Source of the DNA: Amycolatopsis tolypomycina
GTDB taxonomy: Bacteria; Actinomycetota; Actinomycetes; Mycobacteriales; Pseudonocardiaceae
Assembly: GCF_900105945.1 (NCBI RefSeq)
Contig: NZ_FNSO01000004.1
Coordinates: 310,001 to 374,000 of the forward strand
Length of the DNA stretch: 64,000 nt
Direction of reading: 5' to 3'
A program made the translations under genes and the position numbers. The notes under the pieces were generated by a model. The model was not told the DNA's origin. It ran no database searches and saw only the letters and a list, made by a program, of their open reading frames with translations. Positions 27,725 to 37,051 of this stretch are shown piece by piece. Within the stretch, counting starts at the first letter, position 1, and each line of letters begins with the position of its first letter.

Positions 27725-28681
27725 GTGTCACCGAACGACGGAACGGTCGCCGAGACCGGCGAGTTCGCGCTCATCCGAGCCGTCACCGAAGGACGGCGCC
27801 AGCCGCCGGGCACGCTGCTCGGCCCGGGCGACGACGCCGCCGTCGTCGCGGCCCCGGACGGCCGCGTGGTCGCCGGCACCGACGTCCTCGTCCAGGGTGT
27901 CCACTTCCGCCTGGACTGGTCCACGCCCGAGCACGTCGGGCGCAAGGCCGTCGCGGTCAACCTCGCCGACATCGCGGCCATGGGCGCCACGCCGACCACC
28001 GTCCTGGTCGGGCTCGCCTGCCCGCCCGACACCCCGCGCGAAGTCGTCATCGGGCTGGCCGACGGCATGTGGGCCGAGGCCGAGCGCGCCGGTGTCGGCG
28101 TCTCCGGCGGCGACATGGTCCGCGCCGACCAGCTCGTGATCAGCGTCACGGCGCTCGGCGACCTCGGTGACCGCGAGCCGGTGACGCGCTCGGGCGCCCG
28201 GCCGGGTGACGTCGTCGCCGTCAACGGGCGGCTCGGCTGGGCCGCGGCCGGCCTGGCCGTGCTCGGCCGCGGCTTCCGGTCCCCGGTCGGCGTCGTCAAC
28301 GCCCAGCGCTGTCCGGAACCGCCCTACGAAGCCGGGCCGCGCGCCGCGCTCGCCGGGGCCACGGCCATGATCGACGTCTCCGACGGCCTGCTCGCCGACC
28401 TCGGCCACATCGGCGAGGCCTCCAGCGTCGGCATCGACGTCCGCACCGGCGACCTCGACATCCCCGCCCGGCTCACCGAGGTCGGCGCCGCCCTCGGCGC
28501 GGACCCCCTGGACTGGGTCCTCACCGGCGGCGAGGACCACGCGCTGGCGGCCACGTTCCCGCCCTTCACCGAGCTGCCCGACGGCTGGCGCGTGATCGGC
28601 GTCGTCACCATGCCCGAGTCCGGGATCACCGTCGACGGGAAACCGTTTTCGCGAGAAGCCGGATGGACGCACTGGCGCTGA
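27725..28681 (+). CDS. thiL: Thiamine-monophosphate kinase
   Basis: 318 aa. Phosphorylates thiamine monophosphate to the active diphosphate cofactor. AIR-synthase-type fold: GPGDDAAVVAAPDGRVVAGTD, HFRLDWSTPEHVGRKAV, NLADIAAMGATP, GGDMVRAD and DVSDGLLADLGHI are the metal/ATP signatures, and TGGEDHALAATF is near the C-terminus. Starts at GTG 27725. Divergent from the Lrp-domain gene. Syntenic with Rv2977c, followed by GNAT and later ung. Confidence 0.95.
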   Translation: MSPNDGTVAETGEFALIRAVTEGRRQPPGTLLGPGDDAAVVAAPDGRVVAGTDVLVQGVHFRLDWSTPEHVGRKAVAVNLADIAAMGATPTTVLVGLACPPDTPREVVIGLADGMWAEAERAGVGVSGGDMVRADQLVISVTALGDLGDREPVTRSGARPGDVVAVNGRLGWAAAGLAVLGRGFRSPVGVVNAQRCPEPPYEAGPRAALAGATAMIDVSDGLLADLGHIGEASSVGIDVRTGDLDIPARLTEVGAALGADPLDWVLTGGEDHALAATFPPFTELPDGWRVIGVVTMPESGITVDGKPFSREAGWTHWR

Positions 28682-28697
28682 TCTAGGCTGCGGAAGC

Positions 28698-29177
28698 GTG
28701 AGAATCGTTCCGGTCCCCTACGACCACCCCGACGCGGCCAAGCTCATGGCCGCGGTGCAGCAGGTGTACGTCGAGCGCTACGGCAGCGAGGACGCCACCC
28801 CGATGAGCCCCGCGGACTTCGACCCGCCGGAGGGCCTGTTCCTGGTCGGCTACCAGGGCGACGAAGCGGTCGCCTGCGGGGCGTGGCGCGCCCACGACGG
28901 CCCCGCGCCCGACTTCCAGGACGGCGACGCCGAGTTCAAGCGCATGTACGTCGCGGATTCCGCCCGCGGCCGCGGCTTCGCGCGGATGATCCTGTCCGAG
29001 CTGGAACGCACGGCGGCGCTGTGCGGCCGCAAGCGCGCGGTCCTGGAGACCGGGACCAAGCAGCCGGAGGCGATCGCGCTCTACACGTCGTCGGGCTACG
29101 TCGAGATCCCCAAGTTCGGCGTCTACAAGGACGAGCCGGACAGCCGCTGCTTCGGCAAGGACCTCACCTCGGTGTGA
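28698..29177 (+). CDS. GNAT-family N-acetyltransferase
   Basis: 159 aa. Acetyl-CoA-binding motif A is KRMYVADSARGRGFARMILSE, and motif B is EALALYTSSGY-like (EAIALYTSSGYVEIPKFG). The acceptor is unknown. The GTG start has no Shine-Dalgarno but lies eight bases after TAGGCT, so it may be transcribed leaderless from its own promoter even though thiL ends only 16 nt upstream. Overlaps the convergent alpha-galactosidase gene by 14 bp. Confidence 0.88.
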   Translation: MRIVPVPYDHPDAAKLMAAVQQVYVERYGSEDATPMSPADFDPPEGLFLVGYQGDEAVACGAWRAHDGPAPDFQDGDAEFKRMYVADSARGRGFARMILSELERTAALCGRKRAVLETGTKQPEAIALYTSSGYVEIPKFGVYKDEPDSRCFGKDLTSV

Positions 29178-30375
29178 GCTTCAGCAGGGCCGCCGCATGG
29201 GGCCGCAGGGAGGCGAAAACGGAGCCGACGGCAGTGCCCGTCTCTCGGCGGGCCCACAGGTCCCGCACGTGCCAGGAGCCGGGGATCGAAGCCGAGACGG
29301 TCGCGGTGGTGCTGCCGGTGTTGAGCAGCACCACCGCGAAACCGCCGTCGCTCAAGGGTTTTCCCCACACCTGGTAGCCGGGGCCGGTGGCCAGCTGCCG
29401 CCCCTGGCTGCCCGCGAAGTCCTGGTCGACGGCGATCACCTCGGCGTTGCCCAGCGTCGCGAGGTCGGCGTCGCTCAGCTTCGCCGGGTCGGTGCCGGCG
29501 AACAGCGGCGCGTTCAACACGGCCCAGACGCTGAAGTGCGCGCGCGACTCGTCGGCGGTCAGCGTGCCGTTGCCGACCTGCAGCATGTCGGGGTCGTTCC
29601 AGCCGCCGGGGGAGCCAGTGTGGACGGCGACGGCGGCTTGCTGGTCGATCGTCGCCAGCACGGAGTCCCAGGTCGGGACCAGGTCGTTCGTGGTGCGCCA
29701 CAGGTTCGCCACCGGCCGCGCCCAGGTCCACGGGCTGGAGACGCCGTACTCGGAGATCGCGTAGACGATCGGGCGGGGCAGCGCGGCCAGCTCGTCGCGC
29801 ATCTTCTCGAACGCCGCTTTCCGGTCGAGGCCGTCGACGGTGTCGGCGTAGCACCAGTCGTACTTGAGGTAGTCGACGCCCCAGCGGTCGAACGTCTCGG
29901 CGTCCTGGCGTTCGTGGCCGAGCGAGCCGATGCCCGACGCGGGGTAGGCGTCGTTGGCCATGGCGCAGGTCCGGCTGCCGGGCACGGCGTAGATGCCGAA
30001 CAGCAGGCCGCGCGAGTGGACGTAGTCGGCGAGGTCGGCGATCCCGTGCGGGAACCGCTTCGGGTCCGCCTGCAACGAGCCGTCGGCGGCCCGGGTGGGC
30101 GCCTGCCAGCAGTCGTCGACGACGACGTACTGGTATCCCGCGTCACGCAGGCCGGTGTCGGCGAGCGCGTCGGCCGCGTGCTTCACGACGTCCTCGGTCA
30201 GGTCGTAGCAGCGGACCTGGTTCCAGCTGTTCCAGCCCATCGGCGGCGTCGCGGCCAGGCCGTTCGCCAGTGCCGGGGACGCCGTGGGCAGGCTGAGCAG
30301 CCACGTCAGCACGACGAGGAGGAGCACGAGCAGGCTGGTTTTCGGTGTCGGGGCGATGGCGTGATCCAATCGCAC
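29164..30375 (-). CDS. Secreted GH27 alpha-galactosidase
   Basis: 403 aa from GTG 30375. A signal peptide (LLVLLLVVLTWLLSLPTASPALA) is followed by the GH27 barrel: TPPMGWNSWNQVRCYDL at the mature N-terminus, YQYVVVDDCWQAP, the nucleophile Asp in DYLKYDWCY and the acid/base Asp in GGWNDPDMLQVG. The C-terminal 80 residues form the antiparallel beta domain typical of the family. It should release terminal alpha-galactose from plant or fungal oligosaccharides outside the cell. No other sugar genes are adjacent, so it looks like an inserted accessory gene. Confidence 0.92.
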   Translation of the reverse strand: MRLDHAIAPTPKTSLLVLLLVVLTWLLSLPTASPALANGLAATPPMGWNSWNQVRCYDLTEDVVKHAADALADTGLRDAGYQYVVVDDCWQAPTRAADGSLQADPKRFPHGIADLADYVHSRGLLFGIYAVPGSRTCAMANDAYPASGIGSLGHERQDAETFDRWGVDYLKYDWCYADTVDGLDRKAAFEKMRDELAALPRPIVYAISEYGVSSPWTWARPVANLWRTTNDLVPTWDSVLATIDQQAAVAVHTGSPGGWNDPDMLQVGNGTLTADESRAHFSVWAVLNAPLFAGTDPAKLSDADLATLGNAEVIAVDQDFAGSQGRQLATGPGYQVWGKPLSDGGFAVVLLNTGSTTATVSASIPGSWHVRDLWARRETGTAVGSVFASLRPHAAALLKLTPR

Positions 30376-30407
30376 GGCACGTGAAACCGCAGTCACCCGG
30401 AGGCGGC

Positions 30408-30938
30408 ATGCCGATCTACGCACTCGGTTCGCTCGAGCCGACGATCCACCCCGACGCCTACGTCCACCCGGACGCGACGGTCATCGGCGACGTCCGGATC
30501 GGCGCTTTCGCGTCCGTCTGGCCGCAGACGGTCCTGCGCGGCGACCACGGCTACATCGAGATCGGCGAGCGGTCGAACGTCCAGGACGGCTGCGTCCTGC
30601 ACTGCACCGAGCGGCACCCGACGATCCTCGGGCCGTCGTCGGCGATCGGGCACGCGGTGCACGTCGAGGGCGCGACGATCGGCACCGGCTGCCTGATCGC
30701 CTCGGGCTCGGTGGTGCTGAACGGTTCGGTGATCGAGGACGGCGGCATGGTCGGCGCGGGCGCGGTGCTCTCCTACGGTTCGCACGTGAAGACCGGCGAG
30801 ATCGCGTTGGGTGTGCCGGGGAAGACGCGGGAGAACAAGTCGTTCGGTCCCGAGAACATCGCGATGGTGGTCGAGTCCTACGTCCAGCGGGCGCAGCGGT
30901 TCAAGGCGGAACTGAGGCGGCTCGACCCGCTCGGGTGA
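30408..30938 (+). CDS. Gamma-carbonic-anhydrase-like protein
   Basis: 176 aa left-handed beta-helix (LbH) protein. Hexapeptide repeats run from VHPDATVIGDVRIG to GSVVLNGSVIEDGGMV. Candidate metal-binding His are in VLHCTERHP and IGHAVHVEG. A C-terminal helix (YVQRAQRFKAELRRL) is typical. It may hydrate CO2 or act as a structural member of the family; enzymatic activity cannot be read from sequence alone. ATG 30408 has GGAGG seven bases upstream. Confidence 0.88.
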   Translation: MPIYALGSLEPTIHPDAYVHPDATVIGDVRIGAFASVWPQTVLRGDHGYIEIGERSNVQDGCVLHCTERHPTILGPSSAIGHAVHVEGATIGTGCLIASGSVVLNGSVIEDGGMVGAGAVLSYGSHVKTGEIALGVPGKTRENKSFGPENIAMVVESYVQRAQRFKAELRRLDPLG

Positions 30939-30968
30939 CGCCGGCCACGCCCGGTAGGCTTGCGCGCC

Positions 30969-31646
30969 GTGACCGCACGACCGCTGCAGGACATCGTCGA
31001 GGCAGGCTGGGCGCAAGCCCTCGAACCGGTGGCGCCGCAGGTCGCCGCGATGGGGGAGTTCCTCCGCGCGGAGATCGCCGCGGGCCGCACCTACCTGCCG
31101 GCGGGCGAGCACGTGCTGCGGGCGTTCAAGCAGCCGTTCCACGACGTCCGCGTGCTGATCGTCGGCCAGGACCCGTACCCGACGCCGGGCCACGCGGTGG
31201 GCCTGAGCTTTTCGGTGGCGCCGGACGTCCGGCCGATCCCGAAGAGCCTGGTCAACATCTACAAGGAGTACGTCGACGACCTCGGCCACCCGCTGCCCTC
31301 CAACGGCGACCTGACGCCGTGGGCCGAGCAGGGCGTGCTGCTGCTCAACCGGTCGCTGACCGTGCAGCCCGGGAAGTCGAACTCGCACCAGGGCAAGGGC
31401 TGGGAAGCGGTCACCGAGCAGGCGATCAAGGCCCTCGCGGCCCGGTCCGAGCCGATGGTGGCGATCCTCTGGGGCCGCAACGCCCGCAACCTGCGGCCGA
31501 TGCTGGGCGAGGTCCCGTGCATCGAGTCGGCGCACCCGAGCCCGCTGTCGGCGCACAACGGCTTCTTCGGCTCGCGGCCGTTCAGCCGGGCCAACCAGCT
31601 GCTGGAGCAGCAGGGTGCGGCGCCGGTCGACTGGAAGCTTCCCTAG
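30969..31646 (+). CDS. ung: Uracil-DNA glycosylase, family 1
   Basis: 225 aa from GTG 30969. Excises uracil from DNA to start base-excision repair. Catalytic Asp68 is in [17 protein letters not shown], the uracil-binding segment is [20 protein letters not shown], and the leucine-loop motif is [19 protein letters not shown] ends eight bases before the start, and no RBS is seen, so a leaderless transcript is likely. Syntenic with Rv2976c. Confidence 0.96.
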   Translation: MTARPLQDIVEAGWAQALEPVAPQVAAMGEFLRAEIAAGRTYLPAGEHVLRAFKQPFHDVRVLIVGQDPYPTPGHAVGLSFSVAPDVRPIPKSLVNIYKEYVDDLGHPLPSNGDLTPWAEQGVLLLNRSLTVQPGKSNSHQGKGWEAVTEQAIKALAARSEPMVAILWGRNARNLRPMLGEVPCIESAHPSPLSAHNGFFGSRPFSRANQLLEQQGAAPVDWKLP

Positions 31647-31709
31647 GTCCGCGTGTCCGGATCGGCGTGACGGCTCCGACCAGGGGGTAAACAGACCTTG
31701 GAGGACCCC

Positions 31710-32477
31710 ATGAACGTCACTTCGGCCGACGGCACGTCGATCTTCTTCGAGCAGCGCGGCGACGGGCCGCCGGTGATCCTGATCGGCGGCGCGTTCAACG
31801 ACCGCACGACCACGGTGGGCTTGGCCGAAGTCCTGGCCGGCGACTTCACGGCGGTCACCTACGACCGCCGAGGCCGCGGGGACAGCGGCGACGCTCCGGA
31901 GTACGCCGTCGAGCGCGAGATCGAGGACCTCGCGGCGCTGATCGCCCACGTGGGCGGGACGGCGTCGGTGTTCGGCCACTCGTCGGGCGCGATCCTGGCC
32001 CTGGAAGCCGCTGCGACGGGCATCGGGATCGAACGCGTGGTGGCGTACGAGCCGCCGTACGCGACCGGCGAGCACCCGCGGGCCGACGTCGTCGACGAGG
32101 TGCGGGCGCAGCTGGCGGCGGGGGACCGCGACGGCGCGGTGGCGACGTTCCTGCAGGTCGCGGGCACGCCGGCGGAGATGATCGAGGGGATGAAGACCGC
32201 GCCGGTCTGGGGCTGGTTCACGGCGCTGGCGCACACGCTGCCGTACGACCTGACGATCTGCGGCCGCGACGCCCGCCCGCGCGACTCGCTGGCCCGCATC
32301 GCGGTCCCGGCCCTGGTGATCGGCGGCGGCGCGAGCGACGAGGCACTGCGGTCAGGCGCCCGCGCGGCGGCCGAGGCGGTGCCGGGAGCGCGTCACGAAA
32401 CGCTCGAAGGCCAGGACCACGGCGTGCTCCAGTTCCCGGAGACGCTGAAGTCGTTGCTGACCGATTTCCTGAAGTAG
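31710..32477 (+). CDS. Alpha/beta hydrolase
   Basis: 255 aa from ATG 31710, preceded by GGAGG. Alpha/beta-hydrolase fold: oxyanion region ILIGGAFNDRTTT, YDRRGRGDSGD, nucleophile elbow FGHSSG (Ser), and catalytic His in EGQDHGVLQ; an Asp precedes in the VIGGGASDEAL segment. Cytoplasmic, no signal peptide. Substrate unknown. It ends at a strong hairpin shared with the convergent rpmB gene. Confidence 0.88.
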   Translation: MNVTSADGTSIFFEQRGDGPPVILIGGAFNDRTTTVGLAEVLAGDFTAVTYDRRGRGDSGDAPEYAVEREIEDLAALIAHVGGTASVFGHSSGAILALEAAATGIGIERVVAYEPPYATGEHPRADVVDEVRAQLAAGDRDGAVATFLQVAGTPAEMIEGMKTAPVWGWFTALAHTLPYDLTICGRDARPRDSLARIAVPALVIGGGASDEALRSGARAAAEAVPGARHETLEGQDHGVLQFPETLKSLLTDFLK

Positions 32478-32486
32478 GACATGAAA

Positions 32487-32516
32487 ATGGCGGGTGCTCC
32501 GAGGAGCACCCGCCAT
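32487..32516. terminator. Bidirectional terminator between hydrolase and rpmB
   Basis: Perfect 14-bp arms ATGGCGGGTGCTCC (32487-32500) and GGAGCACCCGCCAT (32503-32516) are separated by GA; the effective loop opens to about six bases. AAAA precedes and CCCAAA follows. It lies between two convergent stops. Confidence 0.75.
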
Positions 32517-32532
32517 CCCAAACTCCTCGGCG

Positions 32533-32724
32533 TCAGCCGCGAACGACCTTGCCCGCCTTGATGCACGAGGTGCACACGTTCAGGCGCTTGCGCTGGGACA
32601 CACCCACCTTGGCGTGGACGGTCTGGATGTTCGGGTTCCACCGGCGGTTGGTACGGCGGTGGGAGTGCGAGACCGACTTGCCGAAGCCGGGTCCCTTGCC
32701 ACAGACGTCGCACACGGCAGCCAC
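32533..32724 (-). CDS. rpmB: 50S ribosomal protein L28
   Basis: 63 aa. bL28 signature [20 protein letters not shown] near the N-terminus and a second CxxC ([12 protein letters not shown]) near the C-terminus. So this is a Cys-containing (C+) version that can bind zinc. The RBS AAAGGAG precedes the ATG (minus strand). It is divergent from the DAK2-recG operon, the conserved actinobacterial order. Confidence 0.96.
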   Translation of the reverse strand: MAAVCDVCGKGPGFGKSVSHSHRRTNRRWNPNIQTVHAKVGVSQRKRLNVCTSCIKAGKVVRG

Positions 32725-32857
32725 GTCGAACTCCTTTGGATCTGGGTCATAGAAATGAGCCCAGATGCACTGGGCAACTCGACCATAGTAACTACTGCGT
32801 TCGAGGGCCCCGGCACCGGGTCGATACGCTGCCTCGGACCGGTCAGGAGGTTACGGG

Positions 32858-34435
32858 GTGCGGGTGCTGGACGCGGCGGCGGTGTCCGCCTGGGCTGCGG
32901 GTTGCGTGCGCAGTCTCGCGAGCCTGCGGCCGGCCATCGACGAGATCAACGTCTACCCCGTCGCCGATTCCGACACCGGCTCCAACATGCTCTTCACGAT
33001 GACCGGCGCGGCCCGGGAACTCTCCGAAGCCACCCCGGAAACCGCGGACGAGGCGCTGAAGATCCTCGCGCGCGGCGCGGTCGCCTCGGCCAAGGGCAAC
33101 TCCGGCGTGATCCTTTCCCAGGTAGTGCGCGGGCTGGCCGACCGCGCCGAAGGCGACCTGGACGGTCCCTGGCTCGCGGACGCCCTGGGGCACGCCGACG
33201 AGGTCGCCACCGGTGCCGTCAGCCGCCCGGTCGCCGGGACGATCCTCACCGTCCTGCACGCCGTCGCCCTCGCCGTGCGCGGCGACACCCGAACGCTCGA
33301 CGAAGTGGCCGAAGCAGCCGCGAAAGAGGCCGCGCACGCCCTCGAAAAGACGCCCGAGCAGCTGCCCGCGCTGGCCAGGGCCGGGGTCGTCGACGCCGGG
33401 GCACGCGGCCTGGTCGCCGTGCTCGACGCGCTGGTCGGGGTGCTCACCGGTGCGCCGGTCGAGCAGGAACACCCCCTCGAAGTGCACGCGCACGCCCACG
33501 ACGAGGTCTACGCCTGGGAGGTCATGTACCTCCTGGACGGCGTCGACGAGGCGAGCCTGCCGACCCTGCGCAAGGAGCTGAGCGGCCTCGGCGACAGCGT
33601 CACGGTGGCCGGCGACGGTTCGGGCAGCCACGCCGTGCACGTCCACTGCGCCGACATCGGCGCCGCCATCGAGGCCGGGCTCGCCCTCGGCCGCCCGCGC
33701 AGGATCCGGGTCGAACCGCTGCTCACGCCGACGCCGATCGAGCCGGGCGGCGGGATCGACCGCACGGTCGTCGCCGTCGTCCACGGCGGCGCGCTGGCCG
33801 AGCTGCTGCGTGCCGAAAGCATCCCGGTGCTCGCCGTGCCCGAGGGCGCGACGCCGAGCGTCGAGGACATGATCGGCCTGCTCAACGAGGCCGCCGGGCA
33901 GCAGGTGACCGTGCTGCCGGGCAGCGTCGCGCTCACCGCCGCGGCCGACACCGCCGCCGGGCACGCGATGGCCGCCGACCGGGACGTCGTGGTCATCCCG
34001 TGCGCCTCGCCGGTGCAGGTGCTGGCCGCCCTCGCCGTGCACGACGCCGGGCGCCGCACCAACGACGACGTCGTCGCGATGGCCGAAGCGGCCGCCGCCA
34101 CCAGGCGTGGCGAACTGCGGATCGCCCAGGAGGAGTCGCTAACCTGGGTGGGCCGGGCCCAGTCCGGTGACGTGGTCGGCCTGGTCGACGACGAGGTGGT
34201 GCTGATCGAGCCCGCGCCCGCGTCCGAGACGAACCTGGTCGCGGCCGCGATGAAGGTGCTGAACCGGATGCTGGCGCTCGGCGGCGAGCTGGTGACGGTG
34301 CTGAGCGGGGCGGCGGCTCCGCCGGGGGTCGCCGAGGAGCTCGCCGAGCAGCTGCGGGTGGAGCACCCGGAGGTGGAACTGGCCGGCTACGCCAGCGGCC
34401 AGACCGGCGCCGTTCTGCTGATGGGAGTCGAATAG
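32858..34435 (+). CDS. DAK2-domain (YloV/FakA-like) protein
   Basis: 525 aa. The N-terminal DAK2 kinase-like domain has the metal/nucleotide motif NVYPVADSDTGSNMLFTM, GARGNSGVILSQ-type (AKGNSGVILSQVVRG) and DAGARGLVAVLDAL. The C-terminal half is the DegV-partner domain (FakA central and C-terminal regions). Firmicute homologues are the kinase subunit FakA acting on exogenous fatty acids; in actinobacteria the role is not established (Rv2975/Rv2974 region). GTG 32858 has AGGAGG upstream. recG follows after four bases. Confidence 0.85.
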   Translation: MRVLDAAAVSAWAAGCVRSLASLRPAIDEINVYPVADSDTGSNMLFTMTGAARELSEATPETADEALKILARGAVASAKGNSGVILSQVVRGLADRAEGDLDGPWLADALGHADEVATGAVSRPVAGTILTVLHAVALAVRGDTRTLDEVAEAAAKEAAHALEKTPEQLPALARAGVVDAGARGLVAVLDALVGVLTGAPVEQEHPLEVHAHAHDEVYAWEVMYLLDGVDEASLPTLRKELSGLGDSVTVAGDGSGSHAVHVHCADIGAAIEAGLALGRPRRIRVEPLLTPTPIEPGGGIDRTVVAVVHGGALAELLRAESIPVLAVPEGATPSVEDMIGLLNEAAGQQVTVLPGSVALTAAADTAAGHAMAADRDVVVIPCASPVQVLAALAVHDAGRRTNDDVVAMAEAAAATRRGELRIAQEESLTWVGRAQSGDVVGLVDDEVVLIEPAPASETNLVAAAMKVLNRMLALGGELVTVLSGAAAPPGVAEELAEQLRVEHPEVELAGYASGQTGAVLLMGVE

Positions 34436-34439
34436 CGAG

Positions 34440-36593
34440 ATGGCCGGACTGCGCGACAAGCTGCCGCTGCTGCTGGGCGCCAAGACGGCGAAGGCGCTCG
34501 CCACGTCGTTGGACATCGAGACGGTCAGCGACCTGCTGCGCCACTACCCGCGCCGCTACGCCGAGCGTGGCGAGCTCACCGACATCCACGGCCTCGAGCT
34601 GGGCGAGCACGCCACCGTGCTGGCCCGCATCGAAAAGGTGAGCAAGCGGCGGATGAAGGCACGCAACGGGACCATCCTCGACATGGTCATCACCGACGGG
34701 AAACGCCGGCTGACCTGCGCGTTCTTCAACCAGGCCTGGCGGGAGAAGGACCTCGTCCCCGGCAAGACCGGCCTCTTCGCCGGCAAGGTGTCGGCGTTTC
34801 GTGACACCCTGCAGCTGACCAACCCCGAGTACGAGCTGTTCGACGCCGAGAACGAAGCCGAGGCGATGGACAACTTCCTCGCCGCGATCATCCCGGTCTA
34901 CCCGGCGGCGCAGGGCATGCCGACCTGGTCGATCGCCAAGTGCGTGCGGCAGGTCCTCGACGTCCTCGAGGTCGACGAGGACCCGATGCCCGCCGAACTG
35001 CGTCGGCTGCACAAGCTGGCCGACCTCGACAACGCCCTGCGCGGCATCCACCGCCCGGAGAACTGGGCGCACCTGGAGGCGTCGAAGAAGCGGCTCAAGT
35101 GGGACGAGGCCATGGCCGTCCAGCTGATCTTCGCGCAGCGGCGGCACTCGGCCATCTCGCGGCCGGCGCAGGCCAACCCGCACGTCAGCGGCGGCCTTCT
35201 GGAGGCCTTCGACAAGCGGCTGCCGTTCGACCTCACCGCGGGCCAGCGCGGGATCGGCGACGAGATCGCCGCGGACCTCGCGTCCGAGCACCCGATGAAC
35301 CGGCTGCTCCAGGGCGAGGTCGGCTCGGGCAAGACGGTCGTCGCGCTGCGGGCGATGCTGCAGGTCGTCGACAACCGGCGGCAGGCCGCGATGCTGGCCC
35401 CGACCGAGGTACTGGCGGCGCAGCACGCGCGGTCGCTGCGGGAGATGCTCGGCGACCTCGGCCAGGCGGGCGAGCTGGGCGCGGCGGAGAACGCGACGAA
35501 GGTCACGCTGCTCACCGGGTCGATGGGCGCGAAGGAACGCAAGAAGTCGCTGCTGGAGATCGTCAGCGGCGAGGCGGGCATCGTCGTCGGCACGCACGCG
35601 CTGATCCAGGACCACGTCGAGTTCGCCGACCTCGGCCTCGCCGTCGTCGACGAGCAGCACCGCTTCGGCGTCGAGCAGCGGGACGCGCTGCGCACCCGCG
35701 GGTCCGGCGACACCAGCCCGCACGTGCTCGTCATGACCGCGACGCCGATCCCGCGCACGGTCGCGATGACCGTGTACGGCGACCTGGAGGTGTCGGCGCT
35801 GCGCGAGATGCCGGTCGGGCGGTCGCCGATCGCCACCACGGTCGTGCCGGTCGCCGAGAAGCCGGCCTGGTTCGAGCGGATCTGGCAGCGGGTGCGCGAA
35901 GAGGTCGGCAAGGGGCACCAGGCGTACGTCGTCTGCCCGCGGATCGGCGACGAGCCGCCGTCGGACAAGAGCGACAAGCGGCCGCCGCTCGCGGTCCTCG
36001 AAGTCGCCCCCGAGCTGGAGCACGGCCCGCTGCAGGGCCTGAAGATCGGTGTCCTGCACGGCCGGATGCCCCCTGATGACAAGGACGCCGTGATGCGCGC
36101 GTTCTCGGCGGCCCAACTGGACGTCCTCGTGGCCACGACGGTGATCGAGGTCGGCGTGAACGTGCCGAACGCCACCGCGATGGTGATCATGGACGCCGAC
36201 CGGTTCGGCGTCAGCCAGCTGCACCAGCTGCGCGGGCGTGTCGGCCGGGGCAGCGTGCCGGGGCTGTGCCTGCTGGTCACCGAGACCCTCGACGGCACGG
36301 CGACCCGCGAACGGCTGGCGGCGGTCGAGTCCACGACGGACGGCTTCGAGCTGTCGCGCCTCGACCTCGAGCTGCGCCGCGAAGGCGACATCCTCGGCGC
36401 GGCGCAGTCGGGGAAGCGGTCCACGCTCAAGCTGCTGTCGCTGCTGCGCGACGAGGACGTCATCGCCGCGTCCCGGGCCCTGGCGCAGGAGCTCGTCACG
36501 CAGGACCCGGAGCTGAAGAAGTACCGCGGCCTGGCCCAGATGGTCGCCGACGTCGTCGACGTCGACCGCGCGGAATACCTGGAGAAGAGCTGA
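34440..36593 (+). CDS. recG: ATP-dependent DNA helicase RecG
   Basis: 717 aa. Remodels stalled replication forks and Holliday junctions. N-terminal wedge/OB domain, then helicase motifs: Walker A GEVGSGKTVVALRAML, DEQH (VVDEQHRFGVEQRDAL), TATPIPRTVAMTVYGDL, then DVLVATTVIEVGVNVPNAT and QLRGRVGRG. The TRG region is at the C-terminus. The start lies four nt after the DAK2 stop, so the two are co-translated. Its stop overlaps a downstream GNAT start. Confidence 0.97.
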   Translation: MAGLRDKLPLLLGAKTAKALATSLDIETVSDLLRHYPRRYAERGELTDIHGLELGEHATVLARIEKVSKRRMKARNGTILDMVITDGKRRLTCAFFNQAWREKDLVPGKTGLFAGKVSAFRDTLQLTNPEYELFDAENEAEAMDNFLAAIIPVYPAAQGMPTWSIAKCVRQVLDVLEVDEDPMPAELRRLHKLADLDNALRGIHRPENWAHLEASKKRLKWDEAMAVQLIFAQRRHSAISRPAQANPHVSGGLLEAFDKRLPFDLTAGQRGIGDEIAADLASEHPMNRLLQGEVGSGKTVVALRAMLQVVDNRRQAAMLAPTEVLAAQHARSLREMLGDLGQAGELGAAENATKVTLLTGSMGAKERKKSLLEIVSGEAGIVVGTHALIQDHVEFADLGLAVVDEQHRFGVEQRDALRTRGSGDTSPHVLVMTATPIPRTVAMTVYGDLEVSALREMPVGRSPIATTVVPVAEKPAWFERIWQRVREEVGKGHQAYVVCPRIGDEPPSDKSDKRPPLAVLEVAPELEHGPLQGLKIGVLHGRMPPDDKDAVMRAFSAAQLDVLVATTVIEVGVNVPNATAMVIMDADRFGVSQLHQLRGRVGRGSVPGLCLLVTETLDGTATRERLAAVESTTDGFELSRLDLELRREGDILGAAQSGKRSTLKLLSLLRDEDVIAASRALAQELVTQDPELKKYRGLAQMVADVVDVDRAEYLEKS

Positions 36594-37051
36594 TCCGCTC
36601 AGCCACGGTCGCCGATGCCCCGGCGATCGGCGAGGTCCACGTGCGGTCCTGGCAGGCGACGTACGCCGGGCTCATCTCGGCGGACTTCCTGGCCGGGCTC
36701 TCGGCGGAGTCGCGTGCGGCGTCCTGGGCGCGGCGCATCGGCGACGGCGTACCGGTGCTGGTCACGGAGGCCGACGGTGCCGTCGTCGGGTTCGCCTCGT
36801 ACGGGCCCGGGCAGCTCTACGCGCTCTATCTGCTGCCGGAGCACTGGGGCCGCGGCCTCGGCCGGGAGCTGCACGACCGGGTCGTCGAAGAGCTGCCCGG
36901 CGACCGCGCGATCCTGTGGGTGCTCGCGACGAACGACCGCGCGAAGGCGTTCTACCTGCGGCAGGGCTGGGTGGACGACGGCGAGGCCACGACCGAGACG
37001 ATCGACGGCGTCACCCTCGATGTGGTGCGGTTCAGCCGTCGGCTGCGGTGA
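36590..37051 (+). CDS. GNAT-family N-acetyltransferase with CTG start
   Basis: 153 aa. The frame contains no ATG, GTG or TTG before the domain. The best start is CTG 36590, overlapping the recG stop (CTGA), with GGAGAAG just upstream; this gives the family-typical beginning M-IRSATVADAPAIGEVH. Acetyl-CoA motif LYLLPEHWGRGLGRELHD and NDRAKAFYLRQGWVDDG are intact. Acceptor unknown. Translation is probably coupled to recG. The 3' end overlaps the convergent TetR gene by 20 bp. Confidence 0.82.
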   Translation: MIRSATVADAPAIGEVHVRSWQATYAGLISADFLAGLSAESRAASWARRIGDGVPVLVTEADGAVVGFASYGPGQLYALYLLPEHWGRGLGRELHDRVVEELPGDRAILWVLATNDRAKAFYLRQGWVDDGEATTETIDGVTLDVVRFSRRLR

